Source of the DNA: Mobilicoccus massiliensis
Lineage (GTDB): Bacteria > Actinomycetota > Actinomycetes > Actinomycetales > Dermatophilaceae
Reading direction: 5' to 3'
Length of the DNA stretch: 64,000 bases
Assembly: GCF_000826525.2 (NCBI RefSeq)
Contig: NZ_LN651328.1
Coordinates: forward strand, 80,432-144,431
Part shown: positions 47,660 to 57,213 of the stretch, piece by piece
How the letters are laid out: each line of letters begins with the position of its first letter
How positions within the stretch are numbered: the first letter of the stretch is position 1
Made by a program: the position numbers and the translations under genes
Notes under the pieces: generated by a model
What the model was told of the DNA's origin: nothing
The model's database searches: none
The model's input: the letters and a program-made list of their open reading frames with translations, nothing else

Positions 47660-49533
47660 GAACGATCCGTTCGCGAGTCGGTCTGGTCGATGATAGTCGT
47701 GCCGGGCAGCCGTTCGGCGAGGTCGTCGGCGAGCTCCCGCAGCATTCCGGCGAGCCCGGCGTCCTCCCGACGCGCGAGACCGGCGAGGACGACCTCGGTC
47801 GGGCCTCCCGACGAGGGCTCGGCGGGCTGTGGGCCCCGCTCGACGCTGCGCGGTTCCTGGTTGCGCGAAACCCACCCCGGAATCGACGGCTGTCTCGGCG
47901 TCGGTTCGCCGTCACCGTCGGCGCCGGACCGTCGAGCACGGGCGAACACCCGCCGTCGCGGGATGACGAGAGAGGCGAGCAGGCCGGCGAGCATGGCCAC
48001 CGACGACCACAGGGCGATGCCCTTGACGGGGTCGTAGCGCGTCGAGATGCCGGCCCACCGGTCGATCGAGGAGAACTCGACGCTGCCGCGACCACCGGGG
48101 AGCGTGACGACGTCGCCGGGTCTCATCTCCAGTCGCAGCGGAGCCCCCGAGGCCCCGGGTATCGGTTTCATCCCCCGCGTGTCGAGGCGGTACACCGACT
48201 GGGGCTCCGAGCTCGGGAACAGCTCGCCCTCGTACGCCGACAGCACGAGCAGCGGGTCGTTGAGCCCGGGAAAGCCGGAGCGGTACTCGACGGTGTCGCC
48301 GCCCCCACCCGAGCCGTCGCCGCCCTCGACGACCGCGGTCGGGAGGAACACCCCCGAGAAGCCGAGGTGGGCGGGCGTGGCGGCGGGGATCTTGACCGCG
48401 CCCGTCGAGCGGTAGTTGCCGTCGTCGGGCAGGAACGGCGTGGCCTGCCGGTAGAGGATCTGCCCCTTCGCGTCGCGCACCGTGAGCACGGGCGCGTAGC
48501 CGTTGCCGAGGAGGTAGACCTCGGCGCCGCGAAAGTGCAGCGGCGAGTTGACGGCGAGGGTCTCCTGGCGCGGGGCGCCGCCGGGTTCGTCGCGCACGGT
48601 CGTGTCCACGCGGAACTCCCGTGGCGCGCCGAGCTGACCGGTGCCGACCCGGTCCTCGAACCGGGCGACCATCGAGTCGAGGGTGACGACGAACGGCTGC
48701 ATACGGGTGTCGTCGACGAGCGGGCCGCCGGAGAACGTGTGGTAGGCCGAGCGCGCGTTGGCGAAGCTCTCGCCGATGGGCACGATTCGGTCGCCCTTCC
48801 ATCCGACGAGGTACCCCGCGGCGAGGCTGAGGATGACCGCGACGACCCCGTAGTGGAAGAGGAGGTTGCCGGCCTCGCGCAGGTAGCCGGTCTCGCCGGC
48901 GACCTCCCGCACTCCCGGCCGGGCGTCGCCTCCGGATGCCCGCAACCGGTAGCGCCGACGACGCAGCAGGCTGCGAAGTTCGCTCTCGACCTCCTCGGGA
49001 GTCGCCTGGGTCGCGAGCGTCACGCTCGTGCCGAGCCGCTCGGGGCGGCGGGGCACGGCGGGCGGCGGCGCGGTGAGCGTGCGCCGGTACTGGCTCGTGC
49101 GCGGCAGGATGCAGCCGACGAGTGAGATGACGAGCAGCAGGTAGATCGCCGAGAACCACGCCGAGGTGTAGACGTCGAACATCTGCAGGGCGTCGAGCAC
49201 TCCCCCGACGACCGGCCGCTCGGAGATGAACTCGTCGACGGCGGAGACGTCGATCGTGCGCTGCGGGAACACCGATCCCGGGATCGCCGCCAGCGCGACG
49301 ATGAGCAGCAGCACCAGCGCGGTGCGCATGCTCGTGAGCTGGCGCCACAGGAACCGCAGCCACCCCCGCACGCCGAGACGCGGGCCCCGCAGGCGGTCGT
49401 CGCCCCGCGTCGAACCCTGCTCCCGGCCGCCGGGCAGGGAGTCGAGACTCGTGGGTTCCGGCGTCGCCGCCCCCTGAGCGGATGTCGATCCGCCGGACGA
49501 CCCCGGGCCGGTCGGACGATCGGACCGGCTCAC
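47656..49533 (-). CDS. resB: Cytochrome c biogenesis protein ResB
   Basis: A 625-residue membrane protein. An N-terminal disordered stretch of about 55 residues precedes helix pairs ([20 protein letters not shown] and [18 protein letters not shown]), then [21 protein letters not shown] large external domain follows, then a final helix ([20 protein letters not shown]). The last 90 residues are a cytoplasmic tail, part of which ([10 protein letters not shown]) is encoded by a copy of the window's dispersed repeat. The start is GTG at 49533, sharing GTGA with the ccdA stop. Works with CcsB. Confidence 0.95.
   Translation of the reverse strand: MSRSDRPTGPGSSGGSTSAQGAATPEPTSLDSLPGGREQGSTRGDDRLRGPRLGVRGWLRFLWRQLTSMRTALVLLLIVALAAIPGSVFPQRTIDVSAVDEFISERPVVGGVLDALQMFDVYTSAWFSAIYLLLVISLVGCILPRTSQYRRTLTAPPPAVPRRPERLGTSVTLATQATPEEVESELRSLLRRRRYRLRASGGDARPGVREVAGETGYLREAGNLLFHYGVVAVILSLAAGYLVGWKGDRIVPIGESFANARSAYHTFSGGPLVDDTRMQPFVVTLDSMVARFEDRVGTGQLGAPREFRVDTTVRDEPGGAPRQETLAVNSPLHFRGAEVYLLGNGYAPVLTVRDAKGQILYRQATPFLPDDGNYRSTGAVKIPAATPAHLGFSGVFLPTAVVEGGDGSGGGGDTVEYRSGFPGLNDPLLVLSAYEGELFPSSEPQSVYRLDTRGMKPIPGASGAPLRLEMRPGDVVTLPGGRGSVEFSSIDRWAGISTRYDPVKGIALWSSVAMLAGLLASLVIPRRRVFARARRSGADGDGEPTPRQPSIPGWVSRNQEPRSVERGPQPAEPSSGGPTEVVLAGLARREDAGLAGMLRELADDLAERLPGTTIIDQTDSRTDRS
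47877..47900. repeat. Dispersed repeat, copy G (inside resB)
   Basis: CCGGAATCGACGGCTGTCTC followed by GGCG, nearly the reverse-strand sequence of copies D and E, but within the coding sequence for the ResB cytoplasmic tail. Confidence 0.75.
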
Positions 49534-50303
49534 AGCGGGGTCTCGAATCGGCTGACGAGGGCGGCCTGCACCCACGTGACGAGGACGGTCCATCCGCCGG
49601 TGACGAGCAGGATCCCGACGAGCAGGAGCAGCGCGCCCCCCGCGAGCTGCACGCCGCGGTGGTGTCGTCGCAGCCAGGCGGAGGTGGTCACGGCCCTGGA
49701 CCAGCCGGCGGCGATGAGCAGGAACGGCATCCCCAGGCCCAGGCAGTAGGCGAGGCCGAGAGCCGCGCCGCGCGCGATGAGGCCGTCGTCGCCGCGGAGG
49801 TTGGTGGCGAGGGTGTAGATCATCGCCAGCGTCGGGCCCATGCACGGGGTCCAGCCGAGGGCGAAGACGACACCGAGCAGCGGGGCCCCGGCGAGACCCG
49901 CCGCCGGTCGCCACGACGGGGTCAGCGCGCGCTGGGAGCCCATCCGGCCGCCCACTCCGAGGAAGACGAGCGCGAGCACGATGACGAGGACTCCGCCGAG
50001 GCGCATGAGCAGGTCCCCGTACCGCGTGAGGAACGACCCGGCGTAGGCGACGAGCAGGATCCCGACCATGAACACCACGGAGAACCCGAGGACGAACAGC
50101 GCGGTGCCGAGCAGCACTCGGCCGCGCGGGCGGTCGGCGAGCGGTTGTTCGGTGGCGCCGGTGACGAACCCGAGGAACCCGGGCACGAGCGGCAGCACGC
50201 ACGGCGAGGCGAACGAGACGAAGCCGGCCGCGAGCGCGACGAGGATCGCGAGCAGCAGGTTTCCGTCGGAGACGATCCGGGTGACGATCTCGGTGACGCC
50301 CAT
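49530..50303 (-). CDS. ccdA: Cytochrome c biogenesis protein CcdA
   Basis: A 257-residue membrane protein with six or seven helices, passing reducing power from thioredoxin across the membrane. The redox cysteines lie in [13 protein letters not shown] and [12 protein letters not shown]. Start ATG 50303, five bases after tlpA ends. Confidence 0.95.
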   Translation of the reverse strand: MGVTEIVTRIVSDGNLLLAILVALAAGFVSFASPCVLPLVPGFLGFVTGATEQPLADRPRGRVLLGTALFVLGFSVVFMVGILLVAYAGSFLTRYGDLLMRLGGVLVIVLALVFLGVGGRMGSQRALTPSWRPAAGLAGAPLLGVVFALGWTPCMGPTLAMIYTLATNLRGDDGLIARGAALGLAYCLGLGMPFLLIAAGWSRAVTTSAWLRRHHRGVQLAGGALLLLVGILLVTGGWTVLVTWVQAALVSRFETPL

Positions 50304-50307
50304 CGCG

Positions 50308-50928
50308 TCAGCCCTCGGCGAGGACGTCGTCGACGAGCCCGGTCACCGTCGGCGCGGTGGTCTCGCCGGTGATGCGCGCCGCGATGCGGCCCTGCTTGTC
50401 GAGGACGAGCGTCGCGGGCGGCGTCGACGCCTTGTCCTGGAGGGCGATGAGCGCGGCGCCGCCGTCGTCCTTGAGCGAGGGGTAGGTCGTGCCGACCCGC
50501 CGGAGGAACGCGAGCGCGTTCTCCGGGGTCTCACCGACGTCGACGCCCATGAACTCCACCGGCTTCTTCTCGGCTCGCAGGGTCGAATACGCCTTCTGCA
50601 GCTCGGGCATCTCGGCGACGCAGGGTGGGCACCACGACCCCCACACGTTGAGCACGACGATGCGGCCGCGATGGTCGGCGCTCGACCACTGTGCGCCGTC
50701 GAGTGTCGTGCCGGTGAGCTCGACCGGCTCCCCCCGCTGGTCGGCGGTGAGCTGCTCGATGCGGCCGTCGCCGCTGACGTAGGCGCGGTCTGCTCCGTCG
50801 CGGGCCTGGCCGGCCACGGTGTTGTCACCCGCCGTGCTCGTCGAGCACGCGGACAGGCCGAGGGCGCCCACGCACAGCGCGGCGGCCACGAGGCGGCGGG
50901 GGCGGAACGGTGAGGTACGGCGGGTCAT
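50308..50928 (-). CDS. TlpA/ResA-type thioredoxin lipoprotein
   Basis: A 206-residue extracytoplasmic thiol-disulfide oxidoreductase. The N-terminal lipobox ALGLSACS predicts lipid anchoring at the Cys. The thioredoxin fold carries [15 protein letters not shown] and a cis-Pro TPPATLVLD. It keeps apocytochrome cysteines reduced using electrons from CcdA. ATG overlaps the preceding stop (ATGA). Confidence 0.94.
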   Translation of the reverse strand: MTRRTSPFRPRRLVAAALCVGALGLSACSTSTAGDNTVAGQARDGADRAYVSGDGRIEQLTADQRGEPVELTGTTLDGAQWSSADHRGRIVVLNVWGSWCPPCVAEMPELQKAYSTLRAEKKPVEFMGVDVGETPENALAFLRRVGTTYPSLKDDGGAALIALQDKASTPPATLVLDKQGRIAARITGETTAPTVTGLVDDVLAEG

Positions 50929-51533
50929 AGGTCGGCGCAGGGCTCCACGTAGGTGAGCGAGGTGAGGTCCTTGCCGTGGTAGGCGAGCGTCGTGACCGAG
51001 GCGAGCGTGCACTCTCGACGGCGCGGGTCGTGCCACAGGCGCCGGCCCTCGACCGAGCTGCGCAGTGTCCACACCGGCAGTTCGTGTGAGACCAGGACGA
51101 TCTCGTGCCCCGCGGCGAAGTCGCGGGCGGCCTCGACGGCGGCCGTCATGCGGCGCGCGACCGACTCGTACGACTCGCCCCACGACGGCAGGAACGGGTT
51201 GAGGAGCATCCCCCAGTACTTGGGGTGCAGCAGTTGCCGGGGGTTCGAGCCGATGGTGGAGCCCTCGAAGTGGTTGCCGGCCTCGATGAGCCGGGAGTCG
51301 GTGCGCACCTCCAGCCCGTGATCGCGCGCGGTGGGCGCGGCGGTCTCCTGGGCGCGCTCCATCGGGGAGGCGGTGACCGCGGCGAGGTCGGCCCCGTGGA
51401 AGTACTCGGCGAGTCGCTCGGCCATGCGTCGGCCCCGCGCCGACAGGTGGTAGCCGGGGAGCCGGCCGTAGAGGACGCGTCCGGGGTTCTCGACCTCGCC
51501 GTGGCGGACGAGGTGGACGAGCGTGCGGGTCAT
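50925..51533 (-). CDS. Histidine phosphatase family protein
   Basis: A 202-residue phosphoglycerate mutase-like protein. [13 protein letters not shown] holds the phospho-His, [10 protein letters not shown] and [10 protein letters not shown] the second His. It sits between hemL and tlpA with ATGA overlaps on both sides; this position is common in actinobacteria but its substrate is unknown. Confidence 0.92.
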   Translation of the reverse strand: MTRTLVHLVRHGEVENPGRVLYGRLPGYHLSARGRRMAERLAEYFHGADLAAVTASPMERAQETAAPTARDHGLEVRTDSRLIEAGNHFEGSTIGSNPRQLLHPKYWGMLLNPFLPSWGESYESVARRMTAAVEAARDFAAGHEIVLVSHELPVWTLRSSVEGRRLWHDPRRRECTLASVTTLAYHGKDLTSLTYVEPCADL

Positions 51534-52888
51534 CCGGTCATCCTGGCACGGTTCTCTGAGGCCGCCCTGGCAGCGCCCGGCAACGCCTCGAGCACGTGCG
51601 AGACGGCGTCGTCGTCGTGCGAGGCGCCGACGAACCAGGCCTCGTACGCGCTCGGCGGCAGGTGCACGCCCGCGTCGAGCATGGCGTGGAAGAACGCGGA
51701 GAACGCGGGGATGTCCTGCGCCCGGGCGTCGTCGTAGTCGCGCACCGCACCGGTCTGCGCGGGCCGGCTGCCCTCGGAGACGAAGAAGACGCTGAACATG
51801 CTGCCGGCCCACTGCACGACGTGCGGCACGCCCTCGGCGGAGAGCGCGGCGGACGCCGCGTCGGCGATCGTGTGCGCGACCACGTCGAGACGTTCGTACA
51901 CCTCGGGGGTGCAGCCGCGCAGGGTCGTGAGCCCGGCCGCCGTCGCGATCGGGTTACCCGAGAGCGTGCCGGCCTGATACACCGGGCCGAGCGGGGCGAG
52001 GTTGCCCATGACGTCGGCGCGGCCGCCGAATGCCGCGGCCGGGAACCCGCCGCCCATGACCTTGCCGAACGTGAACAGGTCGGGCGCGCCGCCCTCGTAG
52101 GGGCCTTCGAGCCCGTACCAGCCGGAGCGGCTGCAACGGAAGCCCGTCATGACCTCGTCGGAGATGAGCAGCGCTCCGTGGGCGGCGGTCACGCGACGCA
52201 GTGCCTCGGTGAACCCGGGAGCGGGCGGAACGACGCCCATGTTGCCGGGGCTGGCCTCGGTGATGAGGCAGGCGATCTCGTCGCCGTGCTCGGCGAACGC
52301 CTTCTCGAGCGCGTCGACGTCGTTGTACGGCAGGACGATCGTCTCCCCCGCCGCCGAGGTCGGCACCCCTGCCGAGTCGGGCAGCGCGAACGTCGCGACC
52401 CCGCTGCCCGCGTGGGCGAGGAGGGCGTCGACGTGGCCGTGGTAGCAACCGGCGAACTTGACGACCTTGCTGCGGCCGGTGAACCCACGCGCGAGACGCA
52501 CGGCGCTCATCGTGGCCTCGGTGCCGCTGCTCACGAGCCGCACCTGCTCGACCGGCTCGACGCGCGCGACGATCTCCTCGGCGAGCGCCACCTCGTTCTC
52601 GCTGGGCGTGCCGAAGCTGAACCCGCGGGAGGCGGCATCCTGCACGGCGGCCATGACCTTGGGGTGGGCGTGGCCGAGGATCATCGGCCCCCAGGAGGCG
52701 ATGAGGTCGACGTAGCGTAGGCCGTCGACGTCGGTGAGCCACGGCCCCTTCGCCTCGCGGATGAACCGCGGCGTGCCCCCGACGGCGCGGAACGCGCGCA
52801 CCGGGCTGTTGACGCCACCGGGGGTGACCGCGAGGGCGCGGTCGAGGAGGCGGGCCGACTCGGCTACGGAGGTCGTCTCATCACTCAT
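51530..52888 (-). CDS. hemL: Glutamate-1-semialdehyde 2,1-aminomutase
   Basis: A 452-residue PLP enzyme giving 5-aminolevulinate in the C5 heme pathway. Signature: [12 protein letters not shown] at the start, [38 protein letters not shown], and the PLP lysine in [16 protein letters not shown] (Lys276). Start chosen at ATG 52888, nine bases after GAGG; an ATG at 52897 has no room for a ribosome site. Confidence 0.96.
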   Translation of the reverse strand: MSDETTSVAESARLLDRALAVTPGGVNSPVRAFRAVGGTPRFIREAKGPWLTDVDGLRYVDLIASWGPMILGHAHPKVMAAVQDAASRGFSFGTPSENEVALAEEIVARVEPVEQVRLVSSGTEATMSAVRLARGFTGRSKVVKFAGCYHGHVDALLAHAGSGVATFALPDSAGVPTSAAGETIVLPYNDVDALEKAFAEHGDEIACLITEASPGNMGVVPPAPGFTEALRRVTAAHGALLISDEVMTGFRCSRSGWYGLEGPYEGGAPDLFTFGKVMGGGFPAAAFGGRADVMGNLAPLGPVYQAGTLSGNPIATAAGLTTLRGCTPEVYERLDVVAHTIADAASAALSAEGVPHVVQWAGSMFSVFFVSEGSRPAQTGAVRDYDDARAQDIPAFSAFFHAMLDAGVHLPPSAYEAWFVGASHDDDAVSHVLEALPGAARAASENRARMTG

Positions 52889-52903
52889 GCCGCCCATCCT
52901 CGC

Positions 52904-53458
52904 TCAGTGCGCCGGGGCGGGGGCATCGGGGTCCGGACCACCCGGGGCCGAGGTGTGTTCGGCCTGGATCCCGTCCCGGATCATCGCCATCGACTCTCCG
53001 AGCCGAAGGAACCGCTCCGCCCCCAGGTGCTCGATGAGGTGCCGGCGCACGCTCTCGACGTGCGAGGGCGCCACCTGCTCCACGAGTTCCAGCCCCGCGT
53101 CGGTGAGCCACAGTTCCACCCCGCGCCGGTCGTCGAAGGCGGGTCGGCGCTGCACGAGTCCACGCTTCTCCAGCCGGCTCGCCGTGTGCGTGAGGCGGCT
53201 GCGGGACTGCACCACCGAGTCGGCGAGGGCCGACATGCGCAGGTGCCGCTCCTCGGACTCCGAGAGCAGGGCGAGGATCTCGTACTCGCTGAGCTGCAGG
53301 CCGTGCTTCTGCACGTCGTCGTCCATCGCGTCGTCGAGTAGGCGCGACGCGGCGAGGTAGGCCCGCCAGGCGCGTTGCTCGTCCTCGGAGAACCAGGCGA
53401 CGGAGTCGTGCGGCACTGCGGTGCCGGAGCCACGATCGTCGGGACCCTCTGCCGTCAT
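52904..53458 (-). CDS. MarR family transcriptional regulator
   Basis: A 184-residue winged-helix regulator. The helical N-terminal part (FSEDEQRAWRAYLAASRLLDDAMDDDVQKHGL) and the recognition region SALADSVVQSRSRLTHTASRLEKRGLVQRRPAFDDRRGVELWLTDAG are standard for MarR. It lies inside the heme operon between hemB (22-base gap) and hemL (15-base gap), so it may tune heme genes or respond to heme, oxidants or phenolics. The ligand is unknown. Confidence 0.92.
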   Translation of the reverse strand: MTAEGPDDRGSGTAVPHDSVAWFSEDEQRAWRAYLAASRLLDDAMDDDVQKHGLQLSEYEILALLSESEERHLRMSALADSVVQSRSRLTHTASRLEKRGLVQRRPAFDDRRGVELWLTDAGLELVEQVAPSHVESVRRHLIEHLGAERFLRLGESMAMIRDGIQAEHTSAPGGPDPDAPAPAH

Positions 53459-53480
53459 GTCTCTCGCCGTTCCGGTCGCG

Positions 53481-54548
53481 TCACGCCTGCAGGCGGCGCG
53501 CCACCTCGAGTGCGTAGTAGGTGAGCACCGAGCCTGCGCCGGCGCGTCGGATCGAGGTGAGCGACTCGAGGACGACGCGGTCGCGGTCGATCCATCCGCG
53601 TTCGGCCGCGGCCTCGATCTGGGCGTACTCGCCGGAGACCTGGTAGGCGGAGGTCGGCACCCCCGCCTCGTGGGCCACCTCCGAGACCGCGCGCAGCACG
53701 TCCAGGTAGGGCAACGCCGGCTTGACCATGACGATGTCGGCACCCTCGGCGATGTCGAGACGCACCTCGCGCAGCGACTCCGAGAGGTTGCCCGGATCCT
53801 GCTGGTAGGTGGACCGGTCGCCCTCGAGCGTCGATTCGACGGCCTCGCGGAACGGGCCGTAGAAACCGGAGGCGTACTTGGCGGCGTAGGCGAGGATGAC
53901 GACGTCGGCCCGGCCGTGGGCGTCGAGCGCGTCGCGGACGACCCCGACCTGCCCGTCCATCATTCCCGACAGCCCGAGCACGTGGGCGCCGGCGTCGGCC
54001 TGGGCCCGCGCCATCGACGCGTACCGCTCGAGGGTGGCGTCGTTGTCGACGACGGTCTCTCCGCGCGCACCGGTGGTGAGTACGCCGCAGTGGCCGTGAT
54101 CGGTGAACTCGTCCAGGCAGAGGTCGGCCATGACGAGCGTGTCGTCGCCGACCGCCTCGCGCACGCGGGCCAGGGCGACGTTGAGGATGCCGTCGGGGTC
54201 GTCGGCGCCGCTGCCGATCGCGTCGCGGGTCTGCGGTACGCCGAAGAGCATGACCCCGCCGACACCCGCCGAGGCGGCCTGCCGCGCGGCCTCGACGAGG
54301 GAGTCCAGGGAGTGCTGCACGACTCCGGGCATCGAGACGATCGGCACCGGCGAGTCGGCGCCCTCCTTGACGAACAGCGGCCAGATGAGCTCGGCCGGGT
54401 GCAGCCGGGTCTCGGCGACGAGCGCGCGCATGGCCTGTGAGCTGCGCAGACGGCGCGGGCGTACCCGGCCGGCACCCTCGAGACCGACGACGCCGTCCTC
54501 GCGGGACGTGGTGGCCGCCCCGCCCGTCGTCGTCGGTCTCGTGCTCAT
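53481..54548 (-). CDS. hemB: Delta-aminolevulinic acid dehydratase (porphobilinogen synthase)
   Basis: A 355-residue enzyme joining two 5-aminolevulinates into porphobilinogen. The two Schiff-base lysines lie in AYAAKYASGFYGPFREAV and IVMVKPALPYLDV. The metal-site stretch reads DLCLDEFTDHGHCG: two of three zinc-type cysteines remain and the middle one is Asp, an intermediate form. Start overlaps hemD (TGATG). An N-terminal extension of about 30 residues is poorly conserved. Confidence 0.97.
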   Translation of the reverse strand: MSTRPTTTGGAATTSREDGVVGLEGAGRVRPRRLRSSQAMRALVAETRLHPAELIWPLFVKEGADSPVPIVSMPGVVQHSLDSLVEAARQAASAGVGGVMLFGVPQTRDAIGSGADDPDGILNVALARVREAVGDDTLVMADLCLDEFTDHGHCGVLTTGARGETVVDNDATLERYASMARAQADAGAHVLGLSGMMDGQVGVVRDALDAHGRADVVILAYAAKYASGFYGPFREAVESTLEGDRSTYQQDPGNLSESLREVRLDIAEGADIVMVKPALPYLDVLRAVSEVAHEAGVPTSAYQVSGEYAQIEAAAERGWIDRDRVVLESLTSIRRAGAGSVLTYYALEVARRLQA

Positions 54549-56209
54549 CAGCGTGCCTTTCGTCGTCCGGCCGGGCGCTTGTCGCTCGGGCGTTGCACCG
54601 TCTCACCGGCCTCGATCGCGGCGGCCCGCAGTTGTCGGCCGTAGTCGGCGAGGCCGTCGACGAGGCTCGCCGAGGACGCCTCCTGCGCGAGCACCGAGAC
54701 GGTGAGCCCGTGGTCCTCGGCCGTCTTGGCCGTGGCCGGGCCGATGCAGGCGACGACGGTCGTCGGGTGCGGCTTGCCGGCGATGCCGACGAGATTGCGC
54801 ACCGTGGAGGAGGAGGTGAAGACCACCGCGTCGTAGGCGCCCTGCTTGATCGCGTCGCGCACCTCGACCGCGGGCGGTGCGGCCCGCACCGTGCGGTAGG
54901 CCGTGACGTCGTCGACCTCCCAGCCCATCTCCTGCAGGCCCGCGACCAGGGTGTCGGTGGCGATGTCGGCCCGCGGGAGGAAGACGCCGTTGATGGGGTC
55001 GAGCACCTCGTCGTACGGCGGCCACACCTCGAGCAGGCCCCTGGCCGACTGCTCGCCGGTGGGCACGAGGTCGGGCTCGAGGCCCATCTCGCGCAGCGCG
55101 TCGGCCGTCACGCCGCCGACCGCGGCGAGTTTGAGACCGGCGAACGCCCGCACGTCGAGCCCGATCTCCTCGAGCTTCTCGCGCACCGCGCGCACGGCGT
55201 TGACGGAGGTGAACCCCACCCACTCGTACCGGCCGGTGACCAGGCCCTTGATGGCCCGCTGCATCTGCTGAGGAGTACGCGGCGCCTCGACGCTGATCGT
55301 CGGCACCGTCTCGCCCCGAGCGCCGTACTCGGCGAGGCGGTCGATGGTGGGACCCGCCTGATCCTTGGTGCGGGGCACGAGCACGCGCCAGCCGAAGAGC
55401 GGCTTGGTCTCGTACCAGGACAGCTCGTCGCGCAGGGCCACGGTGGCGCCGACGAGGGCGACGTCGGGCGTGAGGCCGCCCGCGCGCAACAGGGCGGGCG
55501 CCTCGGCGAGCGTGGTCGTCGTCGTGCGCTGTTCGGTGGTCGTGCCGTTCTCGGTGATCGCGACGGGCGTCTGCGGGTCGCGCCCGGCCGCCTCGAGGCG
55601 CTCGAGACCGTCGGCGAGCTGGTCGGCGTCACCGAGTACGACGACGGTGGTCGTGGGCGCGGTCCCACCGGCCCAGTCGGCCGTGGCCGCCCCGGCGTCG
55701 ACGATGTGGACCGAGCCGGACTCACGGGAGGTCAGCGGGATGCCCGCGTACGCGGCGATGCCGGCCGACGTGCTCACGCCAGGGACGATCTCGGTGAGGT
55801 GGCCGGCCTTGTGGCAGGCGGCGAGCTCGGCCGCGAGTCCGTGGAACGCCGTCGGGTCGCCGGTCATGAGGCGTACGAGCAGCCCGCTGCCGCCCGGTGT
55901 CGTGTCGTCGCCCTCGGCCTCCTTGGCGACCTGCGTCGCGGCGCGGGCGACGATCTTGGCCCACGACGCCTGGGTGAGGGTGCTGGCCCGGTCACCGTCG
56001 GTGGTCTCGATGATGCGCACCCCGGGGCGGCCGTACTGGCGTGCGAGGTCCTCGGCGGCGGGGTCGTCGACGACGACGGCGTCGGCAGCGGCGAGAAGTT
56101 CGGCGGCGCGCACCGTCAACAGCGAGTGATCGCCGGGCCCGGCGCCGACGAAAGCGACACGGGCCGAGGGCATGGCGATGCCGTCGGGCGTGCGGCTGGG
56201 GGTGGTCAC
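54548..56209 (-). CDS. hemD: Uroporphyrinogen-III synthase fused to a SUMT-like domain
   Basis: A 553-residue bifunctional-looking protein. Residues about 15-265 form a uroporphyrinogen methyltransferase-like domain (VAFVGAGPGDHSLLTVRAAELL, EIVPGVSTSAGIAAYAGIPLT). Residues about 275-540 form HemD (GWRVLVPRTKDQAGPTIDRLAEYG, WVGFTSVNAVRAV, VVFTSSSTVRNLVG). The methyltransferase motif usually GGDPFVFGRGGEE reads TGDPTAFHGLAAE, so that domain may be inactive. HemD closes the ring of hydroxymethylbilane. GTG start sharing GTGA with hemC. Confidence 0.95.
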   Translation of the reverse strand: MTTPSRTPDGIAMPSARVAFVGAGPGDHSLLTVRAAELLAAADAVVVDDPAAEDLARQYGRPGVRIIETTDGDRASTLTQASWAKIVARAATQVAKEAEGDDTTPGGSGLLVRLMTGDPTAFHGLAAELAACHKAGHLTEIVPGVSTSAGIAAYAGIPLTSRESGSVHIVDAGAATADWAGGTAPTTTVVVLGDADQLADGLERLEAAGRDPQTPVAITENGTTTEQRTTTTTLAEAPALLRAGGLTPDVALVGATVALRDELSWYETKPLFGWRVLVPRTKDQAGPTIDRLAEYGARGETVPTISVEAPRTPQQMQRAIKGLVTGRYEWVGFTSVNAVRAVREKLEEIGLDVRAFAGLKLAAVGGVTADALREMGLEPDLVPTGEQSARGLLEVWPPYDEVLDPINGVFLPRADIATDTLVAGLQEMGWEVDDVTAYRTVRAAPPAVEVRDAIKQGAYDAVVFTSSSTVRNLVGIAGKPHPTTVVACIGPATAKTAEDHGLTVSVLAQEASSASLVDGLADYGRQLRAAAIEAGETVQRPSDKRPAGRRKAR

Positions 56210-57213
56210 GGTGTCTGCTCCTTGCTGGCGCCCGCGTGACGCGGGCTGTCCGGGCGGTCGTTCGGCTGCGCCGTCGTCCGCGGTGCTTGCCTGGTTCGGG
56301 CGAGCATGCTCGCCGGGATGCGGTCGGCTCCTGCGGCGAGGAGCTCCTGCGCGAGGGCGACTCCGAGGGCCTGCGGATCGGCCGGGTCGCCGGTGTTCTC
56401 TTGGCGTAACGCGATCGAGGCGTCATCGCTTCCGGCGAAGGCCTCCAGCCTCAGGTGGCCGTTCTCGACGCGGGCGTACGCGCCCACCGGGGCGGTGCAG
56501 CCGGCCTCGAGAGCCCGCAGCAGCGCCCGCTCGGCCGTGACGGCGGTGCGAGTGGTCGCATCGTCGAGGCCGGTGACGATCTCGACCACGCGCGGGTCGG
56601 TCTCGCGGCATTCCACGGCCAGGGCGCCCTGCCCGGGGGCCGGCAGCATGACCGCGGTGTCGATGACGTCGGTGATCTCGTCCTCACGCCCGAGGCGGCG
56701 CAGCCCCGCGCCGGCGAGCACGACGGCGTCGAGCTCGCCGGAGGTCGTACGACGGATGCGGCCCTCGACGTTGCCGCGGATCGCCACGATGCGCAGATCG
56801 GGGCGGTGAGCCATGAGCTGGGCGGCGCGCCGGGGCGAGCCCGTGCCCACCGAGGCGCCCTGCGGCAGGTCGTCGAGGCGGAGGCCGTCGCGCGCGATCA
56901 GCACGTCGCGGGGGTCCTCTCGCGGCGGGATGCCCGCGATGACGAGCCCCGGCTCGGGCAGCACCGGCAGATCCTTGAGCGAGTGCACCGCGAGGTCCAC
57001 CTCGGCGGCGCGCAGGGCCTGACGCAGCGCGGAGGCGAACACACCGGTGCCGCCGATCTGCGTGAGCGGCGCGTAGTTGACGTCACCCTCGGTGACGACC
57101 TCGACGATCTCCACGTCGATCCCACGCGCCCGCAGGAGGTCGGCGACCCAACCGGACTGGGTCGTGGCCAGCCGGCTGCGGCGGGTGCCGAGACGCAGGA
57201 CGGGTCGACTCAC
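56206..57213 (-). CDS. hemC: Hydroxymethylbilane synthase
   Basis: A 335-residue porphobilinogen deaminase building the linear tetrapyrrole. It has RLGTRRSRLATTQS, DLAVHSLKDLP, IARDGL, SVGTGSPRRAAQL and the dipyrromethane cofactor Cys239 in LEAGCTAPVGAYA. The last 30 residues are an extra polar tail. GTG start overlapping hemA. Confidence 0.97.
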   Translation of the reverse strand: MSRPVLRLGTRRSRLATTQSGWVADLLRARGIDVEIVEVVTEGDVNYAPLTQIGGTGVFASALRQALRAAEVDLAVHSLKDLPVLPEPGLVIAGIPPREDPRDVLIARDGLRLDDLPQGASVGTGSPRRAAQLMAHRPDLRIVAIRGNVEGRIRRTTSGELDAVVLAGAGLRRLGREDEITDVIDTAVMLPAPGQGALAVECRETDPRVVEIVTGLDDATTRTAVTAERALLRALEAGCTAPVGAYARVENGHLRLEAFAGSDDASIALRQENTGDPADPQALGVALAQELLAAGADRIPASMLARTRQAPRTTAQPNDRPDSPRHAGASKEQTP

